From NCBI RefSeq assembly GCF_900176345.1, contig NZ_FWXU01000019.1, positions 1-64,000 on the forward strand: a DNA stretch of 64,000 nt, read 5' to 3'. Position 1 is the stretch's first letter. Each line of letters begins with the position of its first letter. The stretch is from Rhizobium sp. RU36D (GTDB lineage: Bacteria > Pseudomonadota > Alphaproteobacteria > Rhizobiales > Rhizobiaceae). The notes below the pieces were generated by a model. It saw only the letters and a list, made by a program, of their open reading frames with translations, was not told the origin of the DNA and searched no databases. The position numbers and the translations under genes are program-made. Positions 55,100 to 63,803 of this stretch are shown here, in pieces.

Positions 55100-55797
55100 G
55101 CGCGGACCTCCTTCCGCTCCGGAGCTGCAACGGCGACGACAAGTCCCGCAAGCGCGCCGGCGGCGATATACCACGCACCAGCCACGAGGCTGTGGACCGA
55201 AAGCGAGGCAACGGCGCTGGCCAGCAGGATCAGGCCGGTCTCCCTGCCCTTCCAGAAGCCCATCAGCAGCACGATGAACACGGCGGGAAAGGCGAAATCC
55301 AGACCGTAGACGGCGACATCGCCAAGCAGCGTTCCGAACAGTGCCCCGCCAAGGCTGGCCAGCACCCAGCTGGCATAGAAGGGGAGCGAAAGCCCGAAAT
55401 AGAACGCCGGCGTGAGAGGCACCTTGCGGGCCCGCGCCTCCGCCATCGCCCAGTTTTCATCCGCCATGATCAGCAGGGCCGGCAGCTTCTGCCATGACCG
55501 AAAGCCGCCAAGGCTTCGTGCAAGGGATGCCCCCATCAGCATGTGCCTGAGATTGACGAGAAGGGCGGCAAAGCCGAGGGCGCTCCAGGCGGCGGGATGG
55601 CTCCATAGGTCCATGGCCACGAATTGCGAGCCGCCGGCAAATACGAGCGCGCTCATCAGCACCGTTTCCAGAGGTGAGAGCCCGTTGCCGGTCGCGACCG
55701 TGCCGAAGACGAAACCGATCGGCAGGACAGCGAGCACCAGCGGTAGAATGGCGCGAATGCCGTCCTGAAATTCGCGCAGATCATTATATGATGTCAT
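55096..55797 (-). CDS. azlC: AzlC family branched-chain amino acid exporter subunit
   Basis: A 233-residue large subunit with about seven helices. Family segments: DGIRAILPLVLAVLPIGFVFG, FAGGSQFVAMDLW, LLVNLRHMLMGASL and ADENWAMAEA. Inner membrane. It is 64 bp downstream of the AraC-type gene, likely its regulator, and overlaps azlD. Confidence 0.92.
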   Translation of the reverse strand: MTSYNDLREFQDGIRAILPLVLAVLPIGFVFGTVATGNGLSPLETVLMSALVFAGGSQFVAMDLWSHPAAWSALGFAALLVNLRHMLMGASLARSLGGFRSWQKLPALLIMADENWAMAEARARKVPLTPAFYFGLSLPFYASWVLASLGGALFGTLLGDVAVYGLDFAFPAVFIVLLMGFWKGRETGLILLASAVASLSVHSLVAGAWYIAAGALAGLVVAVAAPERKEVRA

Positions 55798-55861
55798 GAA
55801 TGCCTCCTTGATGTCGGAGGCATTAGCCTTGCCTAAGCGCTTCGGTCTTGAAGGAAAGTGA

Positions 55862-56725
55862 TCAGGCGGCGCGGAACACGGCGGGCGTCAGGCCGGTGCG
55901 GGCCTTGAACTGGCGCGTCATATGCGCCTGGTCGGCAAACCCGCAGGCCGCCGCCGTATCGGAGGGCGTTGCGCCCAGGCGCAGCAGATGCCGGGCGTGG
56001 CGGATGCGCATATCCGTCTGGAAGGCGTGGGGCGTGATGAAATATTCCCGGCGGAAGGCGCGGATCATATGGGCGCGGCTGAGGCCTGCAACCCTCGCCA
56101 GCGCCTCAAGTCCAATGTCTTCATCGAAATGCGCGCAGATATAGTCGCGCACTCGTCGCATCGCGAGCGGCTCCCGATGGTCGGGTGCGCGGATGATCTC
56201 GCTGCCATGGCGCGCAAACATGGTGGCGAGCACGCAATACATGCTCTCCTCGCCAGCTAGATCAGCGGGTTCACCGCTTTCGATGCGATCATGGGCGCGA
56301 ATGAAGGCGCTTGCCAGGTCAGGATCGGTCAGCAACTGCCGGCCGAAATGCGGCGTTCCGTTGAAGGACCGGCCGGTGACATCCTCGATGATATCGGTCA
56401 GCACCTGCGTCTCGGGATAGATCATCCGGTAGCGATAGCCATCGGGTGCACCGGGCTGGCCGTCATGCACCTCGCCCGGATTGATGAGGTAGAGCGCGCC
56501 GGGGCCGGTATGTTCGCGCGTGCCGCGGATACTGGCCAGCTGGCACCCCGTTTCGATCGCGCCGATGGAAAAGGTATCGTGTGAATGCGGCGCGAATTCA
56601 TGGGTGATGAAGGACGCCGTCAGACATTCCATCTGGCGGAAGCGCGCATCCCGCCAGAAGCGGGTGCGCTCCTTGCGCGATACCGGATTGGCCTCAGCCG
56701 CCTGTTGCTGCGAAACACTGTGCAT
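55862..56725 (-). CDS. AraC family transcriptional regulator
   Basis: A 287-residue regulator. An N-terminal cupin-like effector domain (HEFAPHSHDTFSIGAIETG, LINPGEVHDGQPG) precedes two helix-turn-helix units (IGLEALARVAGLSRAHMIRAFRREYFITPHAF and TPSDTAAACGFADQAHMTRQFKARTGLTP). Upstream of azlCD on the same strand, so it probably activates amino acid export; the ligand is unknown. Divergent from alr with an 87-bp gap. Confidence 0.9.
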   Translation of the reverse strand: MHSVSQQQAAEANPVSRKERTRFWRDARFRQMECLTASFITHEFAPHSHDTFSIGAIETGCQLASIRGTREHTGPGALYLINPGEVHDGQPGAPDGYRYRMIYPETQVLTDIIEDVTGRSFNGTPHFGRQLLTDPDLASAFIRAHDRIESGEPADLAGEESMYCVLATMFARHGSEIIRAPDHREPLAMRRVRDYICAHFDEDIGLEALARVAGLSRAHMIRAFRREYFITPHAFQTDMRIRHARHLLRLGATPSDTAAACGFADQAHMTRQFKARTGLTPAVFRAA

Positions 56726-56812
56726 AGCAGCATATTATCGAGCCGCCGCATTTTCGTCTTGAAGAAAAGTGCTAGGGTCCTGGCAATATCGATCAACCAA
56801 GCGCCCTAGTAC

Positions 56813-57979
56813 ATGACAGACCGTTTTACCATCCTCGACGCGCCGGACGAGTTCTTGTCCGCCCCGCTTCGCCTCACCATCGACCTTGGCGCCATCGCCG
56901 ACAACTGGCGCGACATGGCCCGCCGGTCGGGACGCGCGCGGGCATCCGCCGTGCTCAAGGCTGACGCCTATGGATTGGGCATCGAGGATGTCGGGCAAAC
57001 GCTCTATCGCGCCGGTGCCCGCGACTTCTTCGTCGCCGTGCCTGCCGAAGGCGCGACGCTGAGGCCCTATGCGCCGGAAGCCCGCATTTTCGTGCTCTCG
57101 GGCATCTGGCCGGGACAGGAAGAGACCTTCTTCAACAACGACCTGGTGCCGGTGATCGCCTCGGAGGAGCAGCTTGCCTTCTGGATGGCGGTATTGACCG
57201 AACGCGGCCCCTACCCTTGCGCTGTGCATGTCGATACCGGCTTCAACCGCCTCGGTCTGCCGCTCGCCGCCGCGCTGGAACTGACCGACGATGTGTCGCA
57301 GCCGACGAGTTTCGATCCGGTGCTGGTCATGAGCCATCTTGCCTGTGGCGACACCCCGACCTCTCCGATGAACAAGGCGCAGCTTGAGAAATTCCTGATG
57401 GTCAGCGCCGCCTTCGAGGGTGTTGAGGCGAGCCTATCGGCCTCCGCCGGTATCTTTCTCGGATCCGACTACCACTTCGACCTCACGCGCCCTGGTATCG
57501 CGCTCTATGGCGGCGAGGCGGTGAACGGCGCCAAGAACCCGATGCGTGAGGTGGTTAAGGCCGAAGCGCGAATCCTGCAGATCCGCGATGCCAAGGCCGG
57601 CGAAAGCGTCAGCTACGGCGCCGCCCATGTGTTTTCCCGCGACAGCCGCCTCGCGGTGGCAAGCGTCGGTTATGCCGACGGCTATCTGCGCAATCTCTCC
57701 GGCGCGGGCATCCCGCTGCGGCAGACCGGGATATTAGGCGCGAGCGGCGTGATCGCAGGCCGGCCTGTTCCGGTGCTTGGCCGGGTCACTATGGACCTCA
57801 CCATCTTCGACGTGACAGACTTGCCCGACCATGCCGTTCGCGCCGGTGACTATGTCGAGCTGTTCGGTCCGGCGATGCAGGTGGACGATGTGGCGCGGGC
57901 TGCCGGCACGATTGGCTACGAGATGCTGACCGGACTGGGGTTGCGGTATGAGCGGCTGTATCTTTCTTCTGTCGATTAG
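56813..57979 (+). CDS. alr: Alanine racemase
   Basis: A 388-residue PLP enzyme that makes D-alanine for peptidoglycan. The PLP lysine is K49 in AVLKADAYGLG; HVDTGFNRLGL and the tyrosine-containing C-terminal segment (VSYGAAHVFSRDSRLAVASVGYADGY) are present. Full length. ParDE follows after 66 bp with its own promoter, then radA. Confidence 0.94.
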   Translation: MTDRFTILDAPDEFLSAPLRLTIDLGAIADNWRDMARRSGRARASAVLKADAYGLGIEDVGQTLYRAGARDFFVAVPAEGATLRPYAPEARIFVLSGIWPGQEETFFNNDLVPVIASEEQLAFWMAVLTERGPYPCAVHVDTGFNRLGLPLAAALELTDDVSQPTSFDPVLVMSHLACGDTPTSPMNKAQLEKFLMVSAAFEGVEASLSASAGIFLGSDYHFDLTRPGIALYGGEAVNGAKNPMREVVKAEARILQIRDAKAGESVSYGAAHVFSRDSRLAVASVGYADGYLRNLSGAGIPLRQTGILGASGVIAGRPVPVLGRVTMDLTIFDVTDLPDHAVRAGDYVELFGPAMQVDDVARAAGTIGYEMLTGLGLRYERLYLSSVD

Positions 57980-57995
57980 CACGGTGGATGGACTT

Positions 57996-58024
57996 GGAAA
58001 GCCGCCGTAACCTGTGCTAAAGAA
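57996..58024 (+). promoter_or_regulatory. Candidate promoter of the ParDE module
   Basis: TTGGAA (57996-58001), a 17-bp spacer and CTAAAG (58019-58024), 17 bp past alr. AAGGAG precedes the antitoxin start. No clear operator palindrome is seen. Confidence 0.45.
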
Positions 58025-58045
58025 GAACAAAAGGAGATCGCCGCC

Positions 58046-58357
58046 ATGAACATCCAACTGAGTTCTGAGGATATGACCTTCGTTGAGAATTTGGTTGAAG
58101 CGGGTGTCTACAAAAATGTGGATGAAGTGGTGGCAACGGCTCTGCGCCTTCTCGGCAGCAATGAAGGCAAGTTTGTCGAGCTTCAGCGTCTCATTCAGGA
58201 GGGAGTGGACGACATTGAGGCCGGACGCGTCCTGGAATTTGATAGCGCAGACCAGTTGACTGCGCATATCCTTGAGATGGCCGAGGAGCAGAAGAATGCG
58301 AAAGCGCCGGTTGGTGATCTCGCTAAAGGCACTAAACGATCTGCTCGCAATTCATAA
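58046..58357 (+). CDS. parD: ParD-type antitoxin
   Basis: A 103-residue antitoxin. The N-terminal ribbon-helix-helix (MNIQLSSEDMTFVENLVEAGVYKNVDEVVATALRLL) is typical of ParD; the acidic middle (VDDIEAGRVLEFDSADQL) would bind the toxin. The last ~20 residues, overlapping the toxin gene, are basic and Ala-rich. A strong AAGGAG precedes the ATG. It probably represses its own promoter. Confidence 0.85.
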   Translation: MNIQLSSEDMTFVENLVEAGVYKNVDEVVATALRLLGSNEGKFVELQRLIQEGVDDIEAGRVLEFDSADQLTAHILEMAEEQKNAKAPVGDLAKGTKRSARNS

Positions 58358-58604
58358 TTATATCTCCGATTTCAATCCAGCCGCTGCCAAAAAAATGCTG
58401 CGCAGCATCAATGAGAAGTTGGACTGGATGGCTAAATCCGGCGCTATCGGCGCGCCAAGGCCGTTTGCTCCAGGCCTAAAGGCCGTGCCCTTCCGCAACT
58501 ACTGCATTTATTTCGTGGTTAGCGAAACGACGATGACAGTTTTGCGCATTCGTCATGGCCGGCAAAATGTGACTCCTGACGACTTCACCGAAAGCGAAGA
58601 CTGA
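58296..58604 (+). CDS. parE: ParE/RelE-type toxin
   Basis: A 102-residue ParE-like toxin with LVISLKALNDLLAIHNYISDFNPAAAKKMLRSI, FAPGLKAVPFRNYCIYFVV and TVLRIRHGRQNV segments. ParE toxins poison gyrase; RelE relatives cut mRNA, and the fold alone does not separate them. The ATG at 58296 gives an unusually long 62-bp overlap with parD. The radA ATG follows the stop with no gap, so radA translation is probably coupled to the toxin. Confidence 0.84.
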   Translation: MRKRRLVISLKALNDLLAIHNYISDFNPAAAKKMLRSINEKLDWMAKSGAIGAPRPFAPGLKAVPFRNYCIYFVVSETTMTVLRIRHGRQNVTPDDFTESED

Positions 58605-60005
58605 ATGGCCAAGGCCAAGACGCAATTCATCTGCCAGAACTGTGGCACCGTCCACAGCCGCTGGGCCGGCAAATGTGACGGCTGCGGCGAATGGAACACC
58701 ATCGTCGAGGAAGACCCGATGGGCGGGATCGGGTCGGGTCCCGGCAAGGTGCCGAAAAAGGGGCGGCCCGTCACGCTGACATCGCTTTCCGGAGAGATCG
58801 AGGAAGCCCCGCGCATCCCCACCGGCATGAGCGAACTGGACCGGGCGACCGGCGGCGGGTTCGTGCGCGGCTCGGCCGTGCTGATCGGCGGCGACCCAGG
58901 CATCGGCAAATCGACGCTGCTGATGCAGGCGGCGGCTGCCCTGTCGCGCAAGGGCAATCGCGTCATCTACGTGTCAGGCGAAGAGGCGGTCGCCCAGGTG
59001 CGGCTGCGCGCCCAGCGGCTGGATGCGGCTCAGACCGACGTGTTGCTGGCGGCCGAAACCAATGTCGAGGACATCCTTGCGACCATCTCGGAAGGCAAGC
59101 GGCCCGACCTCGTGATCATCGATTCCATCCAGACCCTGTGGAGCGATACGGCCGATTCGGCGCCCGGCACGGTCACGCAGGTGCGGACCGGCGTGCAGGC
59201 CATGATCCGCTTTGCAAAGCAGACCGGTGCCACCATGGTGCTGGTCGGCCATGTGACCAAGGACGGCCAGATCGCCGGCCCGCGCGTGGTGGAGCATATG
59301 GTGGATGCCGTGCTCTATTTTGAAGGTGATCGCGGCCACCATTACCGTATCCTGCGCACCGTGAAGAACCGCTTCGGGCCGACCGATGAAATAGGCGTGT
59401 TCGAAATGTCGGACAAAGGGCTGCGGGAGGTCGCCAACCCCTCCGAACTCTTTCTTGGGGAGCGCAACGAAAAGGCGCCGGGCGCTGCCGTCTTTGCCGG
59501 CATGGAGGGCACGCGACCCGTCCTGGTCGAGGTGCAGGCGCTGGTTGCGCCAACCTCGCTCGGCACGCCGCGCCGGGCCGTAGTCGGCTGGGACTCCGCA
59601 CGGCTTTCGATGATCCTCGCTGTGCTGGAGGCCCATTGCGGCGTCAGGCTCGGCAGCCATGACGTCTATCTCAACATCGCCGGCGGCTATCGCATCTCCG
59701 AGCCGGCCGCCGATATGGCTGTTGCATCGGCCCTTGTTTCATCCCTGGCCGGGCTTGCCCTGCCGGCCGATTGCGTCTATTTCGGCGAAGTCAGCCTGTC
59801 GGGTGCCGTCCGGCCGGTTGCGCACACGGCCCAGCGTCTCAAGGAAGCCGAGAAACTGGGGTTTTCAGCAGCGGTCCTGCCCGCGGCCTCGCCCGATCTG
59901 CCGAAAAGCGCGGGGCGGCTCAGCGAGATCGACAGCCTGCCTGATCTCGTGGCGCGCATCGCCGGTTCGAAGTTGCGCAACACCCGTGGGGAGGACGAGG
60001 GTTGA
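58605..60005 (+). CDS. radA: DNA repair protein RadA (Sms)
   Basis: A 466-residue helicase-like protein that extends branches during recombination. It has an N-terminal four-Cys zinc motif (C10, C13, C24, C27), Walker A GGDPGIGKST (95-104), VIIDSIQTL, the KNRFG motif (VKNRFGPTDEIGVFEM) and a C-terminal Lon-like domain (NIAGGYRISEPAADMAVASAL). Its ATG directly abuts the ParE stop. There is no good independent ribosome-binding site. Confidence 0.96.
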   Translation: MAKAKTQFICQNCGTVHSRWAGKCDGCGEWNTIVEEDPMGGIGSGPGKVPKKGRPVTLTSLSGEIEEAPRIPTGMSELDRATGGGFVRGSAVLIGGDPGIGKSTLLMQAAAALSRKGNRVIYVSGEEAVAQVRLRAQRLDAAQTDVLLAAETNVEDILATISEGKRPDLVIIDSIQTLWSDTADSAPGTVTQVRTGVQAMIRFAKQTGATMVLVGHVTKDGQIAGPRVVEHMVDAVLYFEGDRGHHYRILRTVKNRFGPTDEIGVFEMSDKGLREVANPSELFLGERNEKAPGAAVFAGMEGTRPVLVEVQALVAPTSLGTPRRAVVGWDSARLSMILAVLEAHCGVRLGSHDVYLNIAGGYRISEPAADMAVASALVSSLAGLALPADCVYFGEVSLSGAVRPVAHTAQRLKEAEKLGFSAAVLPAASPDLPKSAGRLSEIDSLPDLVARIAGSKLRNTRGEDEG

Positions 60006-60101
60006 CGCTTTCACAGCGTCTCACTGTCGTGTAAGAGGATGACGCCCCGGCCGGGTGGTGCAAATGCGGCCGATGACGGCCTAGTCTTGGAGTTGCAATT
60101 T

Positions 60102-60689
60102 ATGCCCATTACGATTTTCGACGGTATCGTCATCGGCGTCGTGCTTTTTTCGGCGGTGCTGGCGATGGTGCGCGGCTTTTCGAGAGAGGTTCTTTCGATC
60201 GCGAGCTGGGCAGGTGCCGTTGCGGCAGCATATTATCTTCATCCCTTTCTCGTTCCCTATATCAAGACCTACACGACAGATGACCGCATCGCGATGGCTG
60301 GTGCCGCCGGCATCATCTTCATCATCGCGCTGATTGTGATTTCCTTTATCACCACGCGTATTGCAGACTTCATCATCGACAGCCGCATCGGCGCGCTGGA
60401 CCGCACGCTCGGCTTTCTGTTCGGAGCCGCGCGCGGCCTGCTGCTGCTGGTGGTGGCGGTCGCCTTCTGGAACTGGCTGATCGATGCCAAGCATCGTCCC
60501 GACTGGGTGAACGAGGCAAAGTCGAAGCCGTTCCTGGACGCGATGGTACTTAAGCTGGAAGCCGTGCTGCCCACTGATATCGAGCCGCAGATCCGGGCTC
60601 GCATCCTGGGCGCCGACAAGCAGGACACGCCGGCGGAGCAGGCACCGGCCGAAGACGCACCGGCGGCACCTCCTGCGGCTAACAATTGA
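60102..60689 (+). CDS. cvpA: CvpA family membrane protein
   Basis: A 195-residue inner-membrane protein with four helices (FDGIVIGVVLFSAVLAMVRGFSREVLS, GIIFIIALIVISFITT, LGFLFGAARGLLLLVVAVAFW). The tail is Ala/Pro-rich. CvpA affects envelope stress and, in E. coli, colicin V production. Its place before purF is conserved. ATG 60102 gives the family start MPITIFDGIVIG. A 96-bp gap separates it from radA. Confidence 0.93.
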   Translation: MPITIFDGIVIGVVLFSAVLAMVRGFSREVLSIASWAGAVAAAYYLHPFLVPYIKTYTTDDRIAMAGAAGIIFIIALIVISFITTRIADFIIDSRIGALDRTLGFLFGAARGLLLLVVAVAFWNWLIDAKHRPDWVNEAKSKPFLDAMVLKLEAVLPTDIEPQIRARILGADKQDTPAEQAPAEDAPAAPPAANN

Positions 60690-60740
60690 CGCAATGCGGC
60701 ATTAGCCGCACGGCAGAGATTCATGAACATGCAGGCATGC

Positions 60741-60778
60741 CTTGGCGGAGCGCCCGCCAAGTCCCCGCAAGGGGCCTT
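60741..60778 (+). terminator. Tandem hairpins upstream of purF
   Basis: CTTGGCGG/CCGCCAAG (60741-60748 with 60754-60761) followed at once by CCCC-GCAA-GGGG (60763-60774) and CCTTTATC. It could end cvpA transcripts or attenuate purF, which starts 39 bp later. The T-run is short. Confidence 0.5.
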
Positions 60779-60816
60779 TATCCCGTTCATTCGGTAGCGA
60801 CCAAGGGTTTGAAGCC

Positions 60817-62307
60817 ATGATCCAGAGCCATTCCATCCGCATCTCGGACGAGATCGACGGCGACACCCTGCATGAGGAATGCGGGGTGTTCGGCATTTTG
60901 GGGCACCCCGATGCCGCGACATTGACGGCGCTCGGGCTGCACGCGCTGCAACACCGCGGCCAGGAAGCCGCCGGCATCGTCTCCTTCGACGGCAAGCAGT
61001 TCCACACGGAAAAGCACATGGGCCTGGTTGGCGATCACTACACCAACCCCGCGACGCTCGCGAAACTGCCGGGTCATATCGGCATCGGCCACACCCGCTA
61101 TTCCACGACCGGCGAAGTGGCGCTGCGCAACGTGCAGCCGCTGTTTGCCGAGCTGGAGGAAGGCGGCATCGCCATTGCCCATAACGGCAACTTCACCAAT
61201 GGTCTGACCCTGCGGCGCCAGATAATCGCCACCGGCGCGATCTGTCAGTCGACGTCCGATACCGAAGTCGTGCTGCACCTCATCGCCCGCTCCCGCCATG
61301 CCTCCACGTCCGACCGCTTCATCGACGCGATCCGCCAGATGGAAGGCGGTTATTCGATGCTGGCGATGACGCGCACGAAGCTGATTGCCGCGCGCGACCC
61401 GATCGGCATCCGTCCGCTGGTCATGGGCGAGTTGGATGGCAAGCCGATCTTCTGTTCGGAGACCTGTGCGCTGGATATCATCGGCGCCAAGTTCGTGCGC
61501 GATGTGGAAAACGGCGAAGTGATCATCTGCGAGATCCAGCCCGATGGATCGATTTCGATCGATGCCCGCAAGCCGGCCAAGCGCCAGCCGGAACGGCTCT
61601 GCCTGTTCGAATATGTCTATTTTGCCCGTCCGGACTCGGTCGTCGGAGGTCGCAATGTCTACCAGACCCGCAAGGCCATGGGCATGAACCTGGCAAACGA
61701 AGCGCCGTGTGACGGCGATGTCGTCGTGCCGGTGCCGGATGGCGGCACGCCTGCGGCGCTGGGTTATGCCCAGGCCAGCGGCATTCCCTTCGAATACGGC
61801 ATCATCCGCAACCATTATGTCGGCCGCACCTTTATCGAGCCGACGCAGCAAATCCGGGCTTTCGGCGTCAAGCTCAAGCATTCGGCCAATCGCGCGATGA
61901 TCGAGGGCAAGCGCGTGATCCTCGTCGACGATTCCATCGTGCGCGGCACCACCTCGGTCAAGATCATCCAGATGATCCGCGATGCCGGCGCCAAGGAAGT
62001 GCATATCCGGGTGGCGAGCCCGATGATCTTCCATCCCGACTTCTACGGCATCGATACGCCTGACGCCGACAAGCTGCTGGCCAATCAATATGCCGATGAA
62101 AAGGCGATGGCCAAGTATATTGGCGCCGATTCGCTCGCCTTCCTGTCGATCGACGGGCTCTATCGCGCCGTGGGTGGCAGCCCGCGCAACAACGACAGTC
62201 CGCAGTTCACCGACCACTACTTCACCGGCGACTATCCGACCCGCCTCCTCGACAAGGAGGGCGAGAAGATGGGCCGAAAGGTGTCGATGCTGGCGTCGAA
62301 CGGCTGA
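60817..62307 (+). CDS. purF: Amidophosphoribosyltransferase
   Basis: A 496-residue enzyme for the first step of purine synthesis (PRPP + glutamine to phosphoribosylamine). The glutaminase nucleophile is Cys22 in HEECGVFGILG; a short propeptide would be removed, as in the Bacillus type. Glutaminase residues HTRYSTTGE and the PRPP loop VILVDDSIVRGTT are intact. Start ATG 60817 gives the compact N-terminus. Confidence 0.96.
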   Translation: MIQSHSIRISDEIDGDTLHEECGVFGILGHPDAATLTALGLHALQHRGQEAAGIVSFDGKQFHTEKHMGLVGDHYTNPATLAKLPGHIGIGHTRYSTTGEVALRNVQPLFAELEEGGIAIAHNGNFTNGLTLRRQIIATGAICQSTSDTEVVLHLIARSRHASTSDRFIDAIRQMEGGYSMLAMTRTKLIAARDPIGIRPLVMGELDGKPIFCSETCALDIIGAKFVRDVENGEVIICEIQPDGSISIDARKPAKRQPERLCLFEYVYFARPDSVVGGRNVYQTRKAMGMNLANEAPCDGDVVVPVPDGGTPAALGYAQASGIPFEYGIIRNHYVGRTFIEPTQQIRAFGVKLKHSANRAMIEGKRVILVDDSIVRGTTSVKIIQMIRDAGAKEVHIRVASPMIFHPDFYGIDTPDADKLLANQYADEKAMAKYIGADSLAFLSIDGLYRAVGGSPRNNDSPQFTDHYFTGDYPTRLLDKEGEKMGRKVSMLASNG

Positions 62308-62334
62308 CCATAGGGTGGACCGGCCAGGGAAAGC

Positions 62335-62991
62335 ATGATGTTTCTGCCGGTTATCAGCTACACGCTCTACCATTCCTCGAATTCCTATATCGGCACCGCA
62401 TTGCTGCGCCGGGCGCTGAGGCGTTTCGACAGCGTTGAACTGGTGCGCCGCCCCATCCTGGTGCCGCGCTCAATGGGCGTGAGGGTCATCGACATGCTCG
62501 ATGGCAAGGACAACCGCAACGCGGCATCCTATGGGCTGGAAGACGACCGGCGGTGGTCGGAGCGCTATCGCATTCCCTTCAAGCCACTGGATGCGGGGAC
62601 CTTCAACGAGTGGGCGCGGCGCTGGGCGACCGCCAAGTTCGAGCGGGAGGAGCTTGCCGCCCGCGCCTTCTATGCCGCCGAGCCTGCCGGGCGCGATGCG
62701 CTTGATGACGCGCTGTTCGAGGCCGTTTGGGTGGAGGGTCTCGATGTCAATGAGGAAAGCACGATCCGCTGGGCCGCCACCCGCGCCGAACTCGATCCGG
62801 ACCGGCTGTGGATCAGCATCAATGATGGAGCCGGCGCCGTGGAAGCCTGGGCGGCCGTTGAGGATTTTCTGGCCGCCGAATGCCCTGGCGTGCCGACCGT
62901 GATGATCCGCGGCGAACGCTTTTTCGGCAAGGACCGGGTTGATTGGATTTTCAACCGATGTAAGGAACTCACGGCGGACGGCAAGGAATAG
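62335..62991 (+). CDS. DsbA-fold / HCCA-isomerase-like protein
   Basis: A 218-residue thioredoxin-fold protein. The start (FLPVISYTLYHSSNSYIGTALLRRAL) and end (GVPTVMIRGERFFGKDRVDWIFNRC) match 2-hydroxychromene-2-carboxylate isomerase/kappa-GST types. There is no CxxC, so it is not a disulfide oxidoreductase; Ser near the N-terminus may bind glutathione. Substrate unknown. It is 27 bp after purF and 18 bp before an SDR gene, so probably in one operon with both. Confidence 0.78.
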   Translation: MMFLPVISYTLYHSSNSYIGTALLRRALRRFDSVELVRRPILVPRSMGVRVIDMLDGKDNRNAASYGLEDDRRWSERYRIPFKPLDAGTFNEWARRWATAKFEREELAARAFYAAEPAGRDALDDALFEAVWVEGLDVNEESTIRWAATRAELDPDRLWISINDGAGAVEAWAAVEDFLAAECPGVPTVMIRGERFFGKDRVDWIFNRCKELTADGKE

Positions 62992-63009
62992 CCGCCGAAG
63001 GAGACTTGA

Positions 63010-63762
63010 ATGACATCAGACGCCACCCCAGACCTCAAGGGCCGGATCGCGCTCGTCACCGGTGCCTCGCGCGGCATCGGCTATTTCACGGCGCTGGAAC
63101 TGGCCAAGGCTGGCGCGCATGTTATCGCCTGCGCCCGCAGCGTCGGCGGTCTCGAGGAACTGGACGACGCGATCAAGGCGGCCGGCGGATCGGCCACGCT
63201 CGTGCCTTTCGATCTTGCCGACATGGGCGCCATCGACAAGCTGGGCGGCTCCATTCACGAACGCTGGGGCAAGCTCGACATCCTCGTGGCCAATGCCGGG
63301 GTGCTTGGCGTGATCTCTCCCGTCGGCCATATCGAGGCGAAGGTCTTCGAAAAGGTCATGACGATCAACGTCACCGCCACTTGGCGCCTGATCCGTTCGG
63401 TGGAGCCGCTGCTCACCAAGTCCGACCAGGGCCGCGCGCTCATTCTCTCCTCGGGTGCGGCGCATAAGTGCCGGCCCTTCTGGGGCGCCTACTCCGCCTC
63501 CAAGGCCGCCGTCGAAGCGCTGGCCCGCACCTGGGCAGCGGAAACTCAGCGCCTGCCCCTGCGGGTCGTCTCCATCGATCCCGGCGCCACCCGCACCGCC
63601 ATGCGGGCGCAGGCCATGCCGGGCGAGGATCCGGAGACCCTGCCCCATCCGTCCGAAGTCGCCAGGACGTTGTTGCCGCTTTGCGGGCCTGACCTCACCG
63701 AGACGGGCAAGCTGTTCATCGTCCGCGAAAACCGTCTTCTGGACTACCGGCTGCCGGAGTGA
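63010..63762 (+). CDS. SDR family oxidoreductase
   Basis: A 250-residue short-chain dehydrogenase. TGASRGIGYFTALELAKAG, the ANAGVLG segment, a serine in LILSSGAA and YSASKAAVEALART (YxxxK) are present. Cytoplasmic; substrate unknown. The location after purF is conserved in rhizobia as far as I remember. ATG 63010 has GAAGGAGAC upstream. Confidence 0.9.
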   Translation: MTSDATPDLKGRIALVTGASRGIGYFTALELAKAGAHVIACARSVGGLEELDDAIKAAGGSATLVPFDLADMGAIDKLGGSIHERWGKLDILVANAGVLGVISPVGHIEAKVFEKVMTINVTATWRLIRSVEPLLTKSDQGRALILSSGAAHKCRPFWGAYSASKAAVEALARTWAAETQRLPLRVVSIDPGATRTAMRAQAMPGEDPETLPHPSEVARTLLPLCGPDLTETGKLFIVRENRLLDYRLPE

Positions 63763-63803
63763 GACCATGACGAGGCGTGACCGCGTCATGGGCGGATATC
63801 TCC

